Of a stretch of DNA of 64,000 nt, positions 32,769 to 42,767 are shown piece by piece. The number at the start of each line of letters is the position of its first letter. Within the stretch, counting starts at the first letter, position 1. The stretch lies in NCBI RefSeq assembly GCF_039679125.1, contig NZ_CP155551.1, forward strand, positions 3,100,001-3,164,000. The letters are read 5' to 3'. The position numbers were made by a program, and so were the translations under genes. This DNA is from Blastococcus sp. HT6-4. GTDB lineage: Bacteria > Actinomycetota > Actinomycetes > Mycobacteriales > Geodermatophilaceae. The notes beneath the pieces were generated by a model, which made no database searches, had not been told where the DNA came from, and saw only the letters and a list, made by a program, of their open reading frames with translations.

Positions 32769-34130
32769 TCAGAGACGATCGAGGTCGGACTCGCGGTAGG
32801 GGCCGACCACCGCCAGGCACATCTCCTGGCCGAACAGCCCGCCCGCGACGGAGCGCACCTGCGACTCCTCCACGGCGTCGATCCGGGCCAGCACGTCGCG
32901 CACCGGCACGTACTCGCCGTAGGAGAGTTCGCTCTTGCCCAGCCGGCTCATCCGGGAGCCGGTGTCCTCGAGGCCGAGGACGAGCCCGCCCCGGAGCTGG
33001 CCACGGGCCCGCGCCACCTCCTCGGCGGTCAGCCCGTCGGCGGCGACCCGGTCGAGCTCCTCCCGGACCAGCCGCAGCACCTCGGGGACCCGCTTCTTCG
33101 AGCAGCCGGCGTAGACGGAGAAGGCCCCCGCACCCGCGTAGTGGCTCAGCGCCGAGCCGACGCTGTAGACCAGCCCGCGCTTCTCGCGGATCTCCTGGAA
33201 CAGCCGTGAGCTCATCCCTCCACCCACGGCGGTGTCGAGGACGGCGGCCACGTACCGGCGGTCGTCCAGCCGGCCCATCGCCGGCGTGCCGAGCAGCAGG
33301 TGCGTCTGCTCGGTGCGCCGGGAGATCAAGCCGGCCGGGCTCGCCGGGCGGGTCAGCTCGACGTCCCCGGTGCGCAGCGGGGCAGGGCGCGCCGATCCGG
33401 TGAGCCGGTCCCCGAACGCGGCGGTGACCAGGTCGAGCACCTGCTGGTGGTCCACCCGCCCGGCCGCCGTCACCACGATGGACGGCACCGCATAGCGGGA
33501 CCGGTACCAGCCGTCGACGTCGTCGCGGGTGAGCCCCTCGATCGACTCGACGGTGCCCAGCACCGAGCGCCCCAGCGGGGTGTCGCCGAAGAGGGTCTCG
33601 GCGAACAGGTCGTGGACGGCGTCGGCGGGCTCGTCGTCGCGCATGGCGATCTCCTCCAGCACCACCGTGCGCTCGGACTCGAGATCGGCCGCGGTGTTCG
33701 TCGCGTCGGTGACCAGGTCCGCCAGCAGCGTCACGGCCAGGGGCAGGTCGCTGGCGAGCACGTTCGCGTAGTAGCAGGTGTGCTCCTTCGCGGTGAACGC
33801 GTTCATCTCACCGCCGACCGCGTCCATGGCCGTCGCGATCTCCAGCGCACCGCGGGAGGAGGTCCCCTTGAACAGGAGGTGCTCGAGGAAGTGCGACGAC
33901 CCGGCAACCGCCGGCGTCTCGTCCCGCGAGCCCACGCCCACCCAGATGCCGAGCGTCGCCGACAGCACGCCCGGCATCGTCTCGGTCAGGACCCGCAGGC
34001 CCCCCGGCAGCTCGGTGCGTTCCACCCGGCCGCCGACCTCGTCGAGGTCGAGCAGCGCGGTCGTCCCTACGGGAACCGGGGCGGGTGCCTGCGCACCCGC
34101 CCCGGCCCGGATCAGATCAGTCGTGATCAC
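32769..34130 (-). CDS. M16 family zinc peptidase (PepR/processing peptidase-like)
   Basis: 453 residues. The inverted zinc motif HFLEH is at about residues 80-84 ([13 protein letters not shown]), with the third ligand in [11 protein letters not shown]. The second, non-catalytic M16 half follows with the Arg/Tyr-containing [11 protein letters not shown]. Cytoplasmic, substrate unknown. The GTG start overlaps the pnp stop (GTGA); a pnp-M16 pair is widespread in Gram-positive bacteria and matches Rv2783c-Rv2782c. Confidence 0.93.
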   Translation of the reverse strand: MITTDLIRAGAGAQAPAPVPVGTTALLDLDEVGGRVERTELPGGLRVLTETMPGVLSATLGIWVGVGSRDETPAVAGSSHFLEHLLFKGTSSRGALEIATAMDAVGGEMNAFTAKEHTCYYANVLASDLPLAVTLLADLVTDATNTAADLESERTVVLEEIAMRDDEPADAVHDLFAETLFGDTPLGRSVLGTVESIEGLTRDDVDGWYRSRYAVPSIVVTAAGRVDHQQVLDLVTAAFGDRLTGSARPAPLRTGDVELTRPASPAGLISRRTEQTHLLLGTPAMGRLDDRRYVAAVLDTAVGGGMSSRLFQEIREKRGLVYSVGSALSHYAGAGAFSVYAGCSKKRVPEVLRLVREELDRVAADGLTAEEVARARGQLRGGLVLGLEDTGSRMSRLGKSELSYGEYVPVRDVLARIDAVEESQVRSVAGGLFGQEMCLAVVGPYRESDLDRL

Positions 34131-36406
34131 TCACCTGCAGGAGCGGCCTCGGCCGGAGCCTCGGCGTCGGCGCCCTCGGCGGCGGAGTCCCCGCCGTCGG
34201 CGGCGACCGGCGCGAGGCTGATCTTGCCGCGGGCGTCGATGTCGGTGATCTCGACCTGCATCTTGTCGCCGACGTTCGCGACGTCCTCGACCTTGTTGAT
34301 CCGCTTCCCGCCACCGAGCTTGCTGATGTGCACGAGGCCGTCCTTGCCCGGGAGCAGGGACACGAAGGCGCCGAACGGCGTGGTCTTGACGACCGTGCCG
34401 AGGAAGCGCTCGCCGACCTTGGGCATCTGCGGGTTGGCGATGGCGTTGATCCGGTCCACCGCGGCCTGCGCCGAGGGGCCGTCGGAGGCGCCGACGTAGA
34501 TGGTGCCGTCGTCCTCGATGGTGATGTCCGCGCCGGTCTCGTCCTGGATCGCGTTGATCATCTGGCCCTTGGGGCCGATGACCGCGCCGATCTTGTCGAC
34601 CGGGATGCGCACCGTGGTCACCCGCGGGGCGTAGGGGCTCATCTCGTCGGGGCCGTCGATGGCCTCGCCCATGACGTCGAGGATGTGCAGCCGGGCCGCG
34701 CGGGCCTGGGTCAGCGCACCGGCGAGGACGTCGGAGGGGATCCCGTCGAGCTTCGTGTCCAGCTGGAGGGCCGTGACGAAGTCCTTCGTGCCGGCGACCT
34801 TGAAGTCCATGTCACCGAAGGCGTCCTCGGCCCCGAGGATGTCGGTCAGCGCGACGTACTCGGTCTTGCCGTCGACCTCGTCGGAGACCAGGCCCATGGC
34901 GATGCCGGCCACCGGGGCGCGCAGCGGCACACCGGCGTTGAGCAGCGCCAGCGTGGAGGCGCAGACCGAGCCCATGGACGTCGAGCCGTTGGAGCCCAGC
35001 GCCTCGGACACCTGCCGGATCGCGTAGGGGAACTCCTCGCGGTCGGGGAGCACCGGCAGCAGCGCCCGCTCGGCGAGCGCACCGTGGCCGATCTCGCGCC
35101 GCTTGGGCGAGCCCACGCGGCCGGTCTCGCCGGTCGAGTACGGCGGGAAGTTGTAGTTGTGCATGTAGCGCTTGCGGTTGTCCGGCGACAGCGTGTCCAG
35201 CTGCTGCTCCATCCGGAGCATGTTCAGCGTGGTGATCCCCAGGATCTGGGTCTCGCCCCGCTCGAACAGCGCCGAGCCGTGCACGCGGGGCACGACCTCG
35301 ACCTCGGCCGAGAGCGGCCGGATGTCGGTGAGGCCACGACCGTCGATGCGGACCTTGTCGCGCAGGATCCGCTGCCGGACGACCTTCTTCGTCAGCGCGC
35401 GGAAGGCACCGGAGATCTCCTTCTCGCGGCCCTCGAACTGGCCCGCGAGCGCGGCCTTGACCTCGTCCTTGAGCGCGTCGGTGGCGTCCTCGCGCTCCTG
35501 CTTGCCGGCGATCTGCTGCGCCTGGGCGAGCTTGTCGCCGACCTGCGCCTCGACCGCGGCGTAGACGTCGTCCTGGTAGTCCAGGAACCGCGGGAACTCG
35601 GCCACCGGCTTGGCGGCCTTCTCGGCGAGCGCCGACTGCGCGTCGCACAGCGCCTTGATGAACGGCTTGGCGGCCTCGAGGCCCTGGGCCACGACCTCCT
35701 CGGTCGGCGCGGGGGCGCCGCCGGCGACCAGCGCGATCGTCTTCTCGGTGGCCTCGGCCTCGACCATCATGATTGCGACGTCGCCGTCGGGCAGCACCCG
35801 GCCGGCCACGACCATGTCGAAGACGGCGTCCTCGAGCTCGGCGTGCGTCGGGAAACCGATCCACTGACCGTCGATGAGCGCGACGCGGCAGCCGCCGACC
35901 GGGCCGGAGAACGGCAGGCCCGACAGCTGGGTGGACGCGGACGCCCCGTTGATCGCGAGGACGTCGTACAGGTGGGCCGGGTCCAGCGACATGACGGTGA
36001 TGACGACCTGGACCTCGTTGCGCAGCCCCTTGGCGAAGGTCGGGCGCAGCGGGCGATCGATCAGCCGGCAGGTGAGGATGGCGTCCTCGGACGGCCGGCC
36101 CTCGCGACGGAAGAACGAGCCGGGGATGCGCCCGGCGGCGTACATCCGCTCCTCGACGTCGACGGTCAGCGGGAAGAAGTCGAACTGCTCCTTGGGCTGG
36201 CGGCCGGCCGTGGTGGCCGACAGCAGCATGGTGTCGCCCATGGTGACGACGACGGAGCCGGCGGCCTGGCGCGCGAGCCGGCCGGTCTCGAAGGTGATGC
36301 TGCGGCTGCCGTGGGTGCCGTTGTCGATGACGGCGGTGGCGGTGGTGACCCCGTCCTCGGGGTCGAACTCGGCGGCGATGGGGCCGCTGGTGGTGGGTGC
36401 GGACAC
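34127..36406 (-). CDS. pnp: Polyribonucleotide nucleotidyltransferase (PNPase/GpsI)
   Basis: 759 residues. Phosphorolytic 3'-5' exoribonuclease and polymerase. Order: first RNase PH domain (to about 250), all-alpha linker, second RNase PH domain with the catalytic GMDFKVAG-type region ([12 protein letters not shown]), KH domain ([15 protein letters not shown]) and S1 domain ([18 protein letters not shown]). It ends in an Ala/Glu-rich tail. GTG 36406 follows GAAGGA four bases upstream; the open frame continues further but without homology. rpsO lies upstream, and a stem between them may be a processing or attenuation site. Confidence 0.96.
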   Translation of the reverse strand: MSAPTTSGPIAAEFDPEDGVTTATAVIDNGTHGSRSITFETGRLARQAAGSVVVTMGDTMLLSATTAGRQPKEQFDFFPLTVDVEERMYAAGRIPGSFFRREGRPSEDAILTCRLIDRPLRPTFAKGLRNEVQVVITVMSLDPAHLYDVLAINGASASTQLSGLPFSGPVGGCRVALIDGQWIGFPTHAELEDAVFDMVVAGRVLPDGDVAIMMVEAEATEKTIALVAGGAPAPTEEVVAQGLEAAKPFIKALCDAQSALAEKAAKPVAEFPRFLDYQDDVYAAVEAQVGDKLAQAQQIAGKQEREDATDALKDEVKAALAGQFEGREKEISGAFRALTKKVVRQRILRDKVRIDGRGLTDIRPLSAEVEVVPRVHGSALFERGETQILGITTLNMLRMEQQLDTLSPDNRKRYMHNYNFPPYSTGETGRVGSPKRREIGHGALAERALLPVLPDREEFPYAIRQVSEALGSNGSTSMGSVCASTLALLNAGVPLRAPVAGIAMGLVSDEVDGKTEYVALTDILGAEDAFGDMDFKVAGTKDFVTALQLDTKLDGIPSDVLAGALTQARAARLHILDVMGEAIDGPDEMSPYAPRVTTVRIPVDKIGAVIGPKGQMINAIQDETGADITIEDDGTIYVGASDGPSAQAAVDRINAIANPQMPKVGERFLGTVVKTTPFGAFVSLLPGKDGLVHISKLGGGKRINKVEDVANVGDKMQVEITDIDARGKISLAPVAADGGDSAAEGADAEAPAEAAPAGE

Positions 36407-36526
36407 GTTGTCCTTCTCTCGTCTGGTCGCGCCCGGCCCCTTGCCGGGTGCGACTTCCTCTTGCGGCGATGCACGCCGTCGTACGTCCGGGGCGACCGGT
36501 CTTCGATCGAAGCCCTCGGGCTCTCC

Positions 36527-36548
36527 GGTTCCCCGATGAAGGGGAACC
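36527..36548. repeat. Hairpin in the rpsO-pnp spacer
   Basis: Perfect 8-bp inverted repeat GGTTCCCC/GGGGAACC with a 6-base loop, about 120 bp before the pnp start. It may be part of a 5' UTR structure controlling pnp mRNA, as known for other bacteria; no direct evidence. Confidence 0.55.
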
Positions 36549-36641
36549 GATGCGTCCCGGAGGCCACTACCGAGGACCGGCCCTCTCGCGGAGTGCGCCG
36601 GGCGGGCAGGCCGTGGCCCGTGCGGCGGGTGCCGCACGAGA

Positions 36642-36679
36642 GAGGGGACCGTCCCGGTGTGACCCGGGATGGTCCCCTC
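36642..36679 (-). terminator. Terminator/attenuator after rpsO
   Basis: Sixteen-base stem GAGGGGACCATCCCGG / CCGGGACGGTCCCCTC with one G-U pair and a 6-base loop, starting 7 bp after the rpsO stop. No U-tract. It may terminate part of the transcripts before pnp or be an RNase III site. Confidence 0.78.
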
Positions 36680-36685
36680 GACGTG

Positions 36686-36955
36686 CTATCGGCGCAGGCC
36701 GAGCCGCTCGATCAGCGAGCGGTACCGGTTGATGTCGGTCTTCGCCAGGTAGTTCAGCAGCCGGCGGCGCCGGCCGACCAGCAGCAGCAGCCCGCGGCGG
36801 CTGTGGTGGTCGTGCTTGTGCATCTTCAGGTGCTCGGTCAGGTCGCTGATCCGGCGGGTCAGCATCGCGACCTGCACCTCGGGCGAACCGGTGTCCCTCT
36901 CGACCGTCGCGTAGTCGGTCATGATCTGCTGCTTGAGCGCGCTGTCGAGCGCCAT
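36686..36955 (-). CDS. rpsO: 30S ribosomal protein S15
   Basis: 89 residues, exactly the usual length. The S15 signature is clear: [20 protein letters not shown] and [24 protein letters not shown] (split here), ending LGLRR. It binds 16S helices 20-22 early in 30S assembly. ATG 36955 has AGGAGG six bases upstream. The rpsO-pnp order is nearly universal. Confidence 0.98.
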   Translation of the reverse strand: MALDSALKQQIMTDYATVERDTGSPEVQVAMLTRRISDLTEHLKMHKHDHHSRRGLLLLVGRRRRLLNYLAKTDINRYRSLIERLGLRR

Positions 36956-37050
36956 GGTTCGCCTCCTGGGCGGATCTCGTGTGGCCCCCGGTCTGACTCA
37001 CGAGGGCAGGTCTCACACACGTCGGTCGCCCGACGTCGGGTATCACACTA

Positions 37051-37067
37051 CCTGCCCTCCGGGCAGG
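37051..37067. repeat. Hairpin in the ribF-rpsO spacer
   Basis: CCTGCCC, 3-base loop, GGGCAGG. It sits midway in the 260-bp spacer between ribF and rpsO; the rest of the spacer is GC-rich with no gene. It may end ribF transcripts or lie near the rpsO promoter (a weak TGTGATA -10 candidate is next to it). Confidence 0.5.
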
Positions 37068-37215
37068 ACCGCGGCCAGGTGCCGTCCCGGCCCGCGCTGA
37101 GCGCGCCCCGTCTCGCGTCGGGGAGCATCCGGCCCCCGCTCTTCGAGACCCGCTTCGCGGGGCTGGCCCCCGCCGTTCCCGGGGGGGACCTCCGGTCCCC
37201 CGCTCGGCACGGCGC

Positions 37216-38178
37216 TCAGGCGATCCCGAGCACCTGGCGGGTGTCGGCGACGTCCTGGGCCATCGCGGCGAGCAGGCCGTCGACGTCGGCGAAGGCGGCC
37301 ATCGGCCGCAGCCGACGGGCGAACTCCACGCCGACGTGCTCCCCGTAGAGATCGCCGTCGTAGTCGAGGACGAAGGCCTCCACCGTGCGCCGGCTGCCCT
37401 GGAAGGTCGGGTTCGTGCCGACCGAGATCGCGGCCGGCAACCGTTCCCGGCTGGCGCCGCTGCGCGGGTCGCGGGTGACCAGGTGCCCGGCGTAGACACC
37501 GTCGGCGGGGATCGCGGTGTAGGCCGGGGTCTCCACGTTGGCGGTCGGGTACCCGAGTTCCCGGCCGCGGCGGTCGCCACGGACGACGACGCCGTCGACC
37601 CGGTGCGGGCGTCCCAGCGCCCGGGCGGCGGGGACCATGTCACCGGCGGCGACGCAGGCCCGGATGTAGGTCGAGGAGATGGTGACTTCGCCGTCCTCCG
37701 ACGAGTCCTGTGCCAGGGGGACGCCCTCGACGGCGAAACCGAACCGGCGGCCCTCCTCGGTGAGGCTGGCGACCGTCCCGGCGGCGCGGTGGCCGTAGGT
37801 GAAGTTCTCCCCCACCACCACCTGCGCCGCGTGCAGCCGCTCCACCAGCACGGTGTGGGTGAAGGTCTCGGGCGGCAGCTTCATGAACTCGGCGGTGAAC
37901 GGCAGCACGCACATCGCGTCCACCCCGAGGTCGGCGACCAGCTCGGCCTTCCGGTCCAGCGAGGTGAGGATCGCCGGGTGGGAGCCCGGCCGCACCACCT
38001 CGGCCGGGTGCGGGTCGAAGGTGAGCAGCAGGCACGGACGGCGCATCGCCCGCGCCCGCGCCACGGCCGCCCCGATCAGTGTCTGGTGACCGCGGTGGAC
38101 GCCGTCGTACATCCCGACGGTGACCACCGTCCGGCCGAGATCACCGGGGGTGGCCTCCAACCCCCGCCAGCGCAGCAC
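37216..38178 (-). CDS. ribF: Bifunctional riboflavin kinase/FAD synthetase RibF
   Basis: 320 residues. Converts riboflavin to FMN and then FAD. The N-terminal nucleotidyltransferase has GMYDGVHRGHQ and TFDPHP, then GENFTYGHRAAGT and ISSTYIR. The C-terminal kinase has GRELGYPTANV and the catalytic region GVYAGHLV. GTG 38178 is the first start before VVTVGMYDG and has a GGAGCGGG upstream. The open frame extends far upstream through ilvE in another frame, which is a shadow. ThyX and other flavoenzymes in the window depend on its product. Confidence 0.95.
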   Translation of the reverse strand: MLRWRGLEATPGDLGRTVVTVGMYDGVHRGHQTLIGAAVARARAMRRPCLLLTFDPHPAEVVRPGSHPAILTSLDRKAELVADLGVDAMCVLPFTAEFMKLPPETFTHTVLVERLHAAQVVVGENFTYGHRAAGTVASLTEEGRRFGFAVEGVPLAQDSSEDGEVTISSTYIRACVAAGDMVPAARALGRPHRVDGVVVRGDRRGRELGYPTANVETPAYTAIPADGVYAGHLVTRDPRSGASRERLPAAISVGTNPTFQGSRRTVEAFVLDYDGDLYGEHVGVEFARRLRPMAAFADVDGLLAAMAQDVADTRQVLGIA

Positions 38179-38198
38179 GCGACCCGCTCCCGCCCCGG

Positions 38199-39338
38199 TC
38201 AGGAGACCCGGTGCAGCCAGCCGTGGGTGTCGGCCACCCGCCCGTGCTGGATGTCGAGCAGGGCCTCGCGCAGCCGCATCGTCAGCGGCCCCGGCGTCCC
38301 GTCGCCCACGGTGAAGTCCCCGGTGCGGGCCTTGACCTCGCCGACGGGGGTGATGACGGCCGCGGTTCCGCAGGCGAACGTCTCGCTGACCGAGCCGTCG
38401 GCCACCCCGCTGCGCCACTCCTCGACGCTGACCTTCCGTTCGCTCACCCGGTGGCCCAGGTCGCGCGCCAGGGCGATCAGCGAGTCGCGGGTGATGCCCG
38501 GCAGCAGCGTGCCGGTGAGCTCGGGGGTGACCAGCTCGGCGTCGTCGCCGGAGCCGAGGACGAAGAACAGGTTCATCCCGCCCATCTCCTCGACGTACTT
38601 CTTCTCCACCGCGTCGAGCCAGACGACCTGGTCGCAGCCGGCGTCGATCGCCTGCTCCTGGGCCAGCAGGCTGGCGGCGTAGTTGCCGGCGCACTTCACG
38701 TCGCCGGTGCCGCCGGGCGCGGCCCGGATGTAGTCCTCGGAGAGGTAGACCGAGACCGGCTGGACCCCGCGCGGGAAGTAGGCGCCGGCCGGGCTGGCGA
38801 TGACGAGGAAGAGGTACTCGTGGGCCGGCCGGACACCGAGGAAGGCCTCGCTGGCCAGTTGGTACGGGCGCAGGTACAGCGTCTGGTCGGGACCGGTGGG
38901 CACCCAGTCGCGGTCGGCGTCGACCAGGGCGTCGACGGCGGAGAGGAAGGCCGACTCGGGCACCGGCGGCATCGCCAGCCGCTTGGCGCCGCGCACGAAG
39001 CGGGCGGCGTTGGCCTCGGGCCGGAACGTGGCCACGCTGCCGTCGGGCTGGGCGTAGGCCTTGAGCCCCTCGAAGATCGACTGCGCGTAGTGCAGCGCGG
39101 CGGTACCCGGGTCCATCTGCAGTGGCCCGTACTGGGTCAGCCGGGCGTCGTACCAGCCTTCGCCGACCCGGTAGCGGGCCACGAACATGTGGTCGGTGAA
39201 GTAGCGGCCGAAGCCCGGGTCGGCCAGCAGCTCCTCGCGCTCCGTGGTGGAGCGGCGGCGCACGTCCTCCACGACCACCGGCACGCCCTCGGTGAAGAAC
39301 CGGGAGGAGGTACGGCTGTCGGCGAGCGTGTCGGTCAT
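38199..39338 (-). CDS. ilvE: Branched-chain amino acid aminotransferase
   Basis: 379 residues. PLP-dependent fold type IV transaminase for Leu, Ile and Val. The PLP lysine lies in GDVKCAGNYAAS. Other family blocks are DHMFVARY, LQMDPGTAALHYAQSIFEG, LYLRPYQLASEAFLGV and CGTAAVITPVG. ATG 39338 has AGGTGG upstream; ATG 39365 would add nine residues without a ribosome site. It separates ribF from truB, which are neighbours in many actinobacteria. Confidence 0.95.
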   Translation of the reverse strand: MTDTLADSRTSSRFFTEGVPVVVEDVRRRSTTEREELLADPGFGRYFTDHMFVARYRVGEGWYDARLTQYGPLQMDPGTAALHYAQSIFEGLKAYAQPDGSVATFRPEANAARFVRGAKRLAMPPVPESAFLSAVDALVDADRDWVPTGPDQTLYLRPYQLASEAFLGVRPAHEYLFLVIASPAGAYFPRGVQPVSVYLSEDYIRAAPGGTGDVKCAGNYAASLLAQEQAIDAGCDQVVWLDAVEKKYVEEMGGMNLFFVLGSGDDAELVTPELTGTLLPGITRDSLIALARDLGHRVSERKVSVEEWRSGVADGSVSETFACGTAAVITPVGEVKARTGDFTVGDGTPGPLTMRLREALLDIQHGRVADTHGWLHRVS

Positions 39339-39442
39339 GGCTCCCACCTGGGCGTGCTGCGTCATGGCGCCGGTTCGGCGGCGCACCGGACCGGCACCGG
39401 CCCCACGGGGGTGTGGGACCGGCGCCGTCACAGTAGCCCCGG

Positions 39443-39781
39443 TCAGGCCTGGTGCTCCTGGTTGGCCTTCGGCCCGGCGTACTCGAGCACCTCGTAGGTC
39501 CAGACGTGAGCCGAGTGCGGAGCGGCGGAGGCCAGGGTGTCACCGCCCCCGTCGTGGGCGCGGTCGAAGTCCTGGCTCGACTGCCATGCCTCGTAGGCCT
39601 CGACGTTGCTCCACCGGGTGTAGACCAGGTACTGGTCGGTGCCCTCCACCGGGCGGAGCAGCTCGAACCACTCGAACCCCGGCGTGCTCTCGACGGCTCC
39701 GGCCCGCCCGCGGAAGCGCTCCTCGAAGCGTTCCTGCTTGTCCTGCGGCACGGTGATCGCGTTGATCTTGACGACGCTCAT
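39443..39781 (-). CDS. mhuD: Haem-degrading monooxygenase MhuD-like (ABM domain)
   Basis: 112 residues. The N-terminus MSVVKINAITVP is almost the same as mycobacterial MhuD. The residues known to matter in MhuD can be placed: Asn7, Trp66, and His76 (His75 in MhuD, one residue shifted by an insertion). MhuD opens haem to mycobilins and frees iron. ATG 39781 follows AAGGTGAGG. It is divergent from larB with 57 bp between starts. The family call is firm; haem as substrate is inferred from these residues. Confidence 0.82.
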   Translation of the reverse strand: MSVVKINAITVPQDKQERFEERFRGRAGAVESTPGFEWFELLRPVEGTDQYLVYTRWSNVEAYEAWQSSQDFDRAHDGGGDTLASAAPHSAHVWTYEVLEYAGPKANQEHQA

Positions 39782-39838
39782 GGCCCTCACCTTCCCGGGG
39801 CGCGCGGCGGTCAACCGCGGGTGCGGCACCCTGGGGGC

Positions 39839-40513
39839 GTGACGTCCGACCGCACCGTCGACCTCGGCTTCGCCCGCCTCGACGTCGACCGCGCCGCCCG
39901 CACCGGCACACCGGAGGTGGTGTACGCCGCCGGCAAGACCCCGGCGCAGACGGTGGCCTGCCTGGCCGGCCTGCTCGAGGGCGGGGCGGGTAGCGCCTGG
40001 GCCACCCGGGTGGACGGCGACACGGCCACGGCCATCCGCGACAGGTGGCCCGACGCGGTGATCGACGAGGAGGCGCGCTGCGCCGTCGTGGGGGCGTTGC
40101 CAGAGCCGGTCGGCGAGGTCCTCGTGCTCACCGCCGGGACGTCGGACGGGCCGGTGGCCGCCGAGGTCGCCGCCACGCTGGCCGCCTGCGGGGTCGGTTG
40201 CCGGCGGGTGGACGACGTCGGCGTGGCCGGCGTCCACCGGGTCCTCGCCGTCGCCCCCGACCTGGCCGCGGCCGACGCGGTCGTGGTCGTCGCGGGGATG
40301 GACGGCGCCCTGCCGAGCGTGGTGGCGGGGCTGACCGACCGGCTGGTCGTCGCCGTGCCCACCTCGGTCGGCTACGGCGCCGCGTTCGGGGGGCTGGCCG
40401 CGCTGCTCACCATGCTCACCGCCTGCGCCCCCGGCGTCCTCGTGGTCAACATCGATAACGGCTTCGGCGCCGGCGTGGCGGCCGCGCGGATCGCACGCTC
40501 CGCCCAGCGGTAG
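39839..40513 (+). CDS. larB: LarB-type nickel pincer cofactor synthesis protein
   Basis: 224 residues. LarB is related to PurE and carboxylates/hydrolyses nicotinic acid adenine dinucleotide, the first step to the nickel-pincer cofactor of lactate racemase and related enzymes. Recognised by LTAGTSDGPVAAEVAATL, VVVVAGMDGALPSVVAGL, VAVPTSVGYGA and the C-terminal VVNIDNGFGAGVAA. The N-terminus FARLDVDRAARTGTPEVVYA is the LarB lead-in. GTG 39839. No larC, larE or larA is present in this window. Confidence 0.9.
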   Translation: MTSDRTVDLGFARLDVDRAARTGTPEVVYAAGKTPAQTVACLAGLLEGGAGSAWATRVDGDTATAIRDRWPDAVIDEEARCAVVGALPEPVGEVLVLTAGTSDGPVAAEVAATLAACGVGCRRVDDVGVAGVHRVLAVAPDLAAADAVVVVAGMDGALPSVVAGLTDRLVVAVPTSVGYGAAFGGLAALLTMLTACAPGVLVVNIDNGFGAGVAAARIARSAQR

Positions 40514-40524
40514 CCGGCGCCGGC

Positions 40525-41442
40525 TCAGCCGGGCGGGAAGCCCACCGCGACCCGCGCCGTCCTCCCGGCGTCCTCGACGAGGGCCGCGAGGCGGCCGTCG
40601 GGGCCGATGGCGGCGTGCAGGCCGTCGGCGCCCGTCGCCGGGATCCGCTGGCCGTAGCCGAGCGCCCGCGTCTCCTCGGCGGTGAGGACCCGCTCGGGGA
40701 AGACCAGCCGCGCCGCCTCGGTGAGCCCCAGAAATCCTGGTCCGCCGCCGGCGACGAGGGAGGCCGCGGCGTCCTCGACCACGCCGGCCTGCGCCACGGT
40801 GAACGGCCCGGAGGCGGTCCGGCGCAGCGCGGTGAGGTGCCCGCCGACGCCGAGCGCGGCGCCGGCGTCGCGCGCGATCGCGCGGATGTAGGTACCGGCG
40901 GTGCAGTCGACGGTGACGTCGACGTCGACCAGCTCGGGGGTCGGTCGGGTGATCCGGTGCACCTCGAGCCGGTGCACGGTGACCGAGCGGGCGGCGAGCT
41001 CCACCGTCTCGCCGGCACGCACCCGGTCGTAGGAGCGGCGGCCGTCGACCTTCACCGCGCTGACCGCGGAGGGGACCTGCTGCAGCGGACCGGTCTGCGC
41101 GGCCAGCGCCGACCGGACGGCGTCGTCACCGACGTGCGTGGCCGACGTCGTGGCCAGCACCTCGCCCTCGCGGTCGTCGGTCACGGTGGACTGGCCGAGG
41201 CGGATCGTGGCCTCGTAGGTCTTGTCGTGCCCGCCGACGTGGCCGAGCAGCCGGGTGGCCGCCCCGACGCCCAGGACCAGCAGCCCGGTGGCCATCGGGT
41301 CGAGCGTGCCGGCGTGGCCGACCTTGCGGACCGACAGCGCGCGGCGGGCGCGGGCGACGACGTCGTGCGAGGTCATGCCCCCCGCCTTGTCCACCAGGAG
41401 CAGACCGGGCGGGACGTCGGCGTCGGGGCGCTTGGGGCTCAC
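40525..41442 (-). CDS. truB: tRNA pseudouridine(55) synthase TruB
   Basis: 305 residues. Makes pseudouridine 55 in the T-loop of tRNAs. The catalytic aspartate is D48 in GHAGTLDPMATG. Further family motifs are KTYEATIRLGQST, VPSAVSAVKVDGRRSYDRVR and GTYIRAIARD, and a C-terminal PUA-like region follows. The GTG start overlaps the stop of the MATE gene. It belongs to the run rbfA-nrnA-MATE-truB, also found in mycobacteria (rbfA-nrnA-dinF). Confidence 0.96.
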   Translation of the reverse strand: MSPKRPDADVPPGLLLVDKAGGMTSHDVVARARRALSVRKVGHAGTLDPMATGLLVLGVGAATRLLGHVGGHDKTYEATIRLGQSTVTDDREGEVLATTSATHVGDDAVRSALAAQTGPLQQVPSAVSAVKVDGRRSYDRVRAGETVELAARSVTVHRLEVHRITRPTPELVDVDVTVDCTAGTYIRAIARDAGAALGVGGHLTALRRTASGPFTVAQAGVVEDAAASLVAGGGPGFLGLTEAARLVFPERVLTAEETRALGYGQRIPATGADGLHAAIGPDGRLAALVEDAGRTARVAVGFPPG

Positions 41443-42755
41443 GCGTCTACCGTCTCAGGCGCGCCGAGCCAGCGGTCCCCCGCCACCCGGACCAGCACCC
41501 CGACCAGGCGCAGCACGATGAACAGCGTCAGCCCGGTCCAGATCCCGGCGAGGCCCCAGCCCAGCGGCGCCGACAGCAAGGACAGCGGCAGGAACCCCAC
41601 CAGGGCGGCGCCGATGGTGAGCGTCCGCAGGTACCCGACGTCACCGGCGCCCATGAGCACGCCGTCGAGCGCGAAGACGACGCCCGCCAGCGGCTGGAAC
41701 CCGGCCAGGAACCACCAGACGACTCCGGCCTGGGCGAGCACCGCCGGGTCGTCGGTGAACAGCGGTGGCAGCACGTCCCGCAGCGTTAGGAGGACGAGGG
41801 CGACGAGGCAGCCGGTGCCCAGTCCCCAGAGCGTCACCCGGCGGGCGGTCGCCCGGGCGTGGCCGGGTCGGCGCGCGCCGAGCGCGTGGCCGACCAGGGT
41901 CTGCGCGGCGATGGCGTAGGCGTCGAGCACCAGGGCCAGGAAGAAGAACAGCTGCAGGGCGATCTGGTGGGCGCCCAGGGCCGCCGTCCCGGCGCGCGCG
42001 GCGACCCCGGCGGCGACCAGGAACGACAGCTGCAGGACCGCCGCCCGCAGCAGCAGGTCCCGGCCGATGACCAGCTGGCGGACGATCGCCACCGGGCGCG
42101 CCCGCCAGGCGGCCCCCTCGCGCAGCAGCGCGCGCACGAACAGCGCCGCGGTGAGCCCCTGCCCGGCCACGTTGGCCACGGCCGAGCCGACCAGCCCGAG
42201 CCCGACCGGGTGCACCAGCACCGGGCACAGGACGAGGCTGAGGGCGCTGCCGGCGAGGACGTAGCGGACCGGGCGGCGCAGCTCCTGGACCCCGCGCAGC
42301 CAGCCGTTGCCGGCCAGGGAGATCAGCAGGAGCGGAGCGCCCAGGGAGGCGACCCGGAGCCACCGCTCCCCCGCCTCGGCGACGGGCCCGGCGCCGCCCG
42401 CGAGCACGCGCGTGAGCGGCCCGGCCAGCAGCTGGAACAGGACCAGCACGAGCAGGCCCAGCGCGACCGCCAACCACGTCGCCTGCACGCCCTCGGTGAC
42501 CGCGCCCTGCCGGTCGCCCGCCCCTGCCCGGCGGGCGGCCCGCGCGGTGGTGCCGTAGGCCAGGAAGTTCAGCAGGGCCGCGGCCCACGCCAGGAGGCCG
42601 CCGCCGACGGCGAGCCCGCCGAGCGCGACCGTGCCGAGGTTGCCGATGACCGCGGTGTCCACCAGGAGGTACAGCGGCTCGGCCGCCAGCACCACGAGCG
42701 CCGGCAGCGCCAGGGACAGCACGGACGGACCGCGCCGAGGGGCAGGAACGGCCAT
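41439..42755 (-). CDS. MATE-family efflux transporter (DinF-like)
   Basis: 438 residues with about twelve hydrophobic helices in two related halves, typical of multidrug and toxic compound extrusion transporters. N-terminal VLSLALPALVVLAAEPLYLLVDTAVIG and the mid-protein GVQELRRPVRYVLAG fit the DinF subgroup; the position next to nrnA and rbfA matches Rv2836c (dinF). It would be driven by H+ or Na+; the substrate is unknown. It lies 12 bp after nrnA and overlaps truB by 4 nt. Confidence 0.92.
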   Translation of the reverse strand: MAVPAPRRGPSVLSLALPALVVLAAEPLYLLVDTAVIGNLGTVALGGLAVGGGLLAWAAALLNFLAYGTTARAARRAGAGDRQGAVTEGVQATWLAVALGLLVLVLFQLLAGPLTRVLAGGAGPVAEAGERWLRVASLGAPLLLISLAGNGWLRGVQELRRPVRYVLAGSALSLVLCPVLVHPVGLGLVGSAVANVAGQGLTAALFVRALLREGAAWRARPVAIVRQLVIGRDLLLRAAVLQLSFLVAAGVAARAGTAALGAHQIALQLFFFLALVLDAYAIAAQTLVGHALGARRPGHARATARRVTLWGLGTGCLVALVLLTLRDVLPPLFTDDPAVLAQAGVVWWFLAGFQPLAGVVFALDGVLMGAGDVGYLRTLTIGAALVGFLPLSLLSAPLGWGLAGIWTGLTLFIVLRLVGVLVRVAGDRWLGAPETVDA

Positions 42756-42767
42756 CTCTCCCCCGGG

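Noticed and set aside
34328-37348. About 1000-codon plus-strand frame across pnp and rpsO
   Set aside because: Antisense to two universal genes; no recognisable fold.
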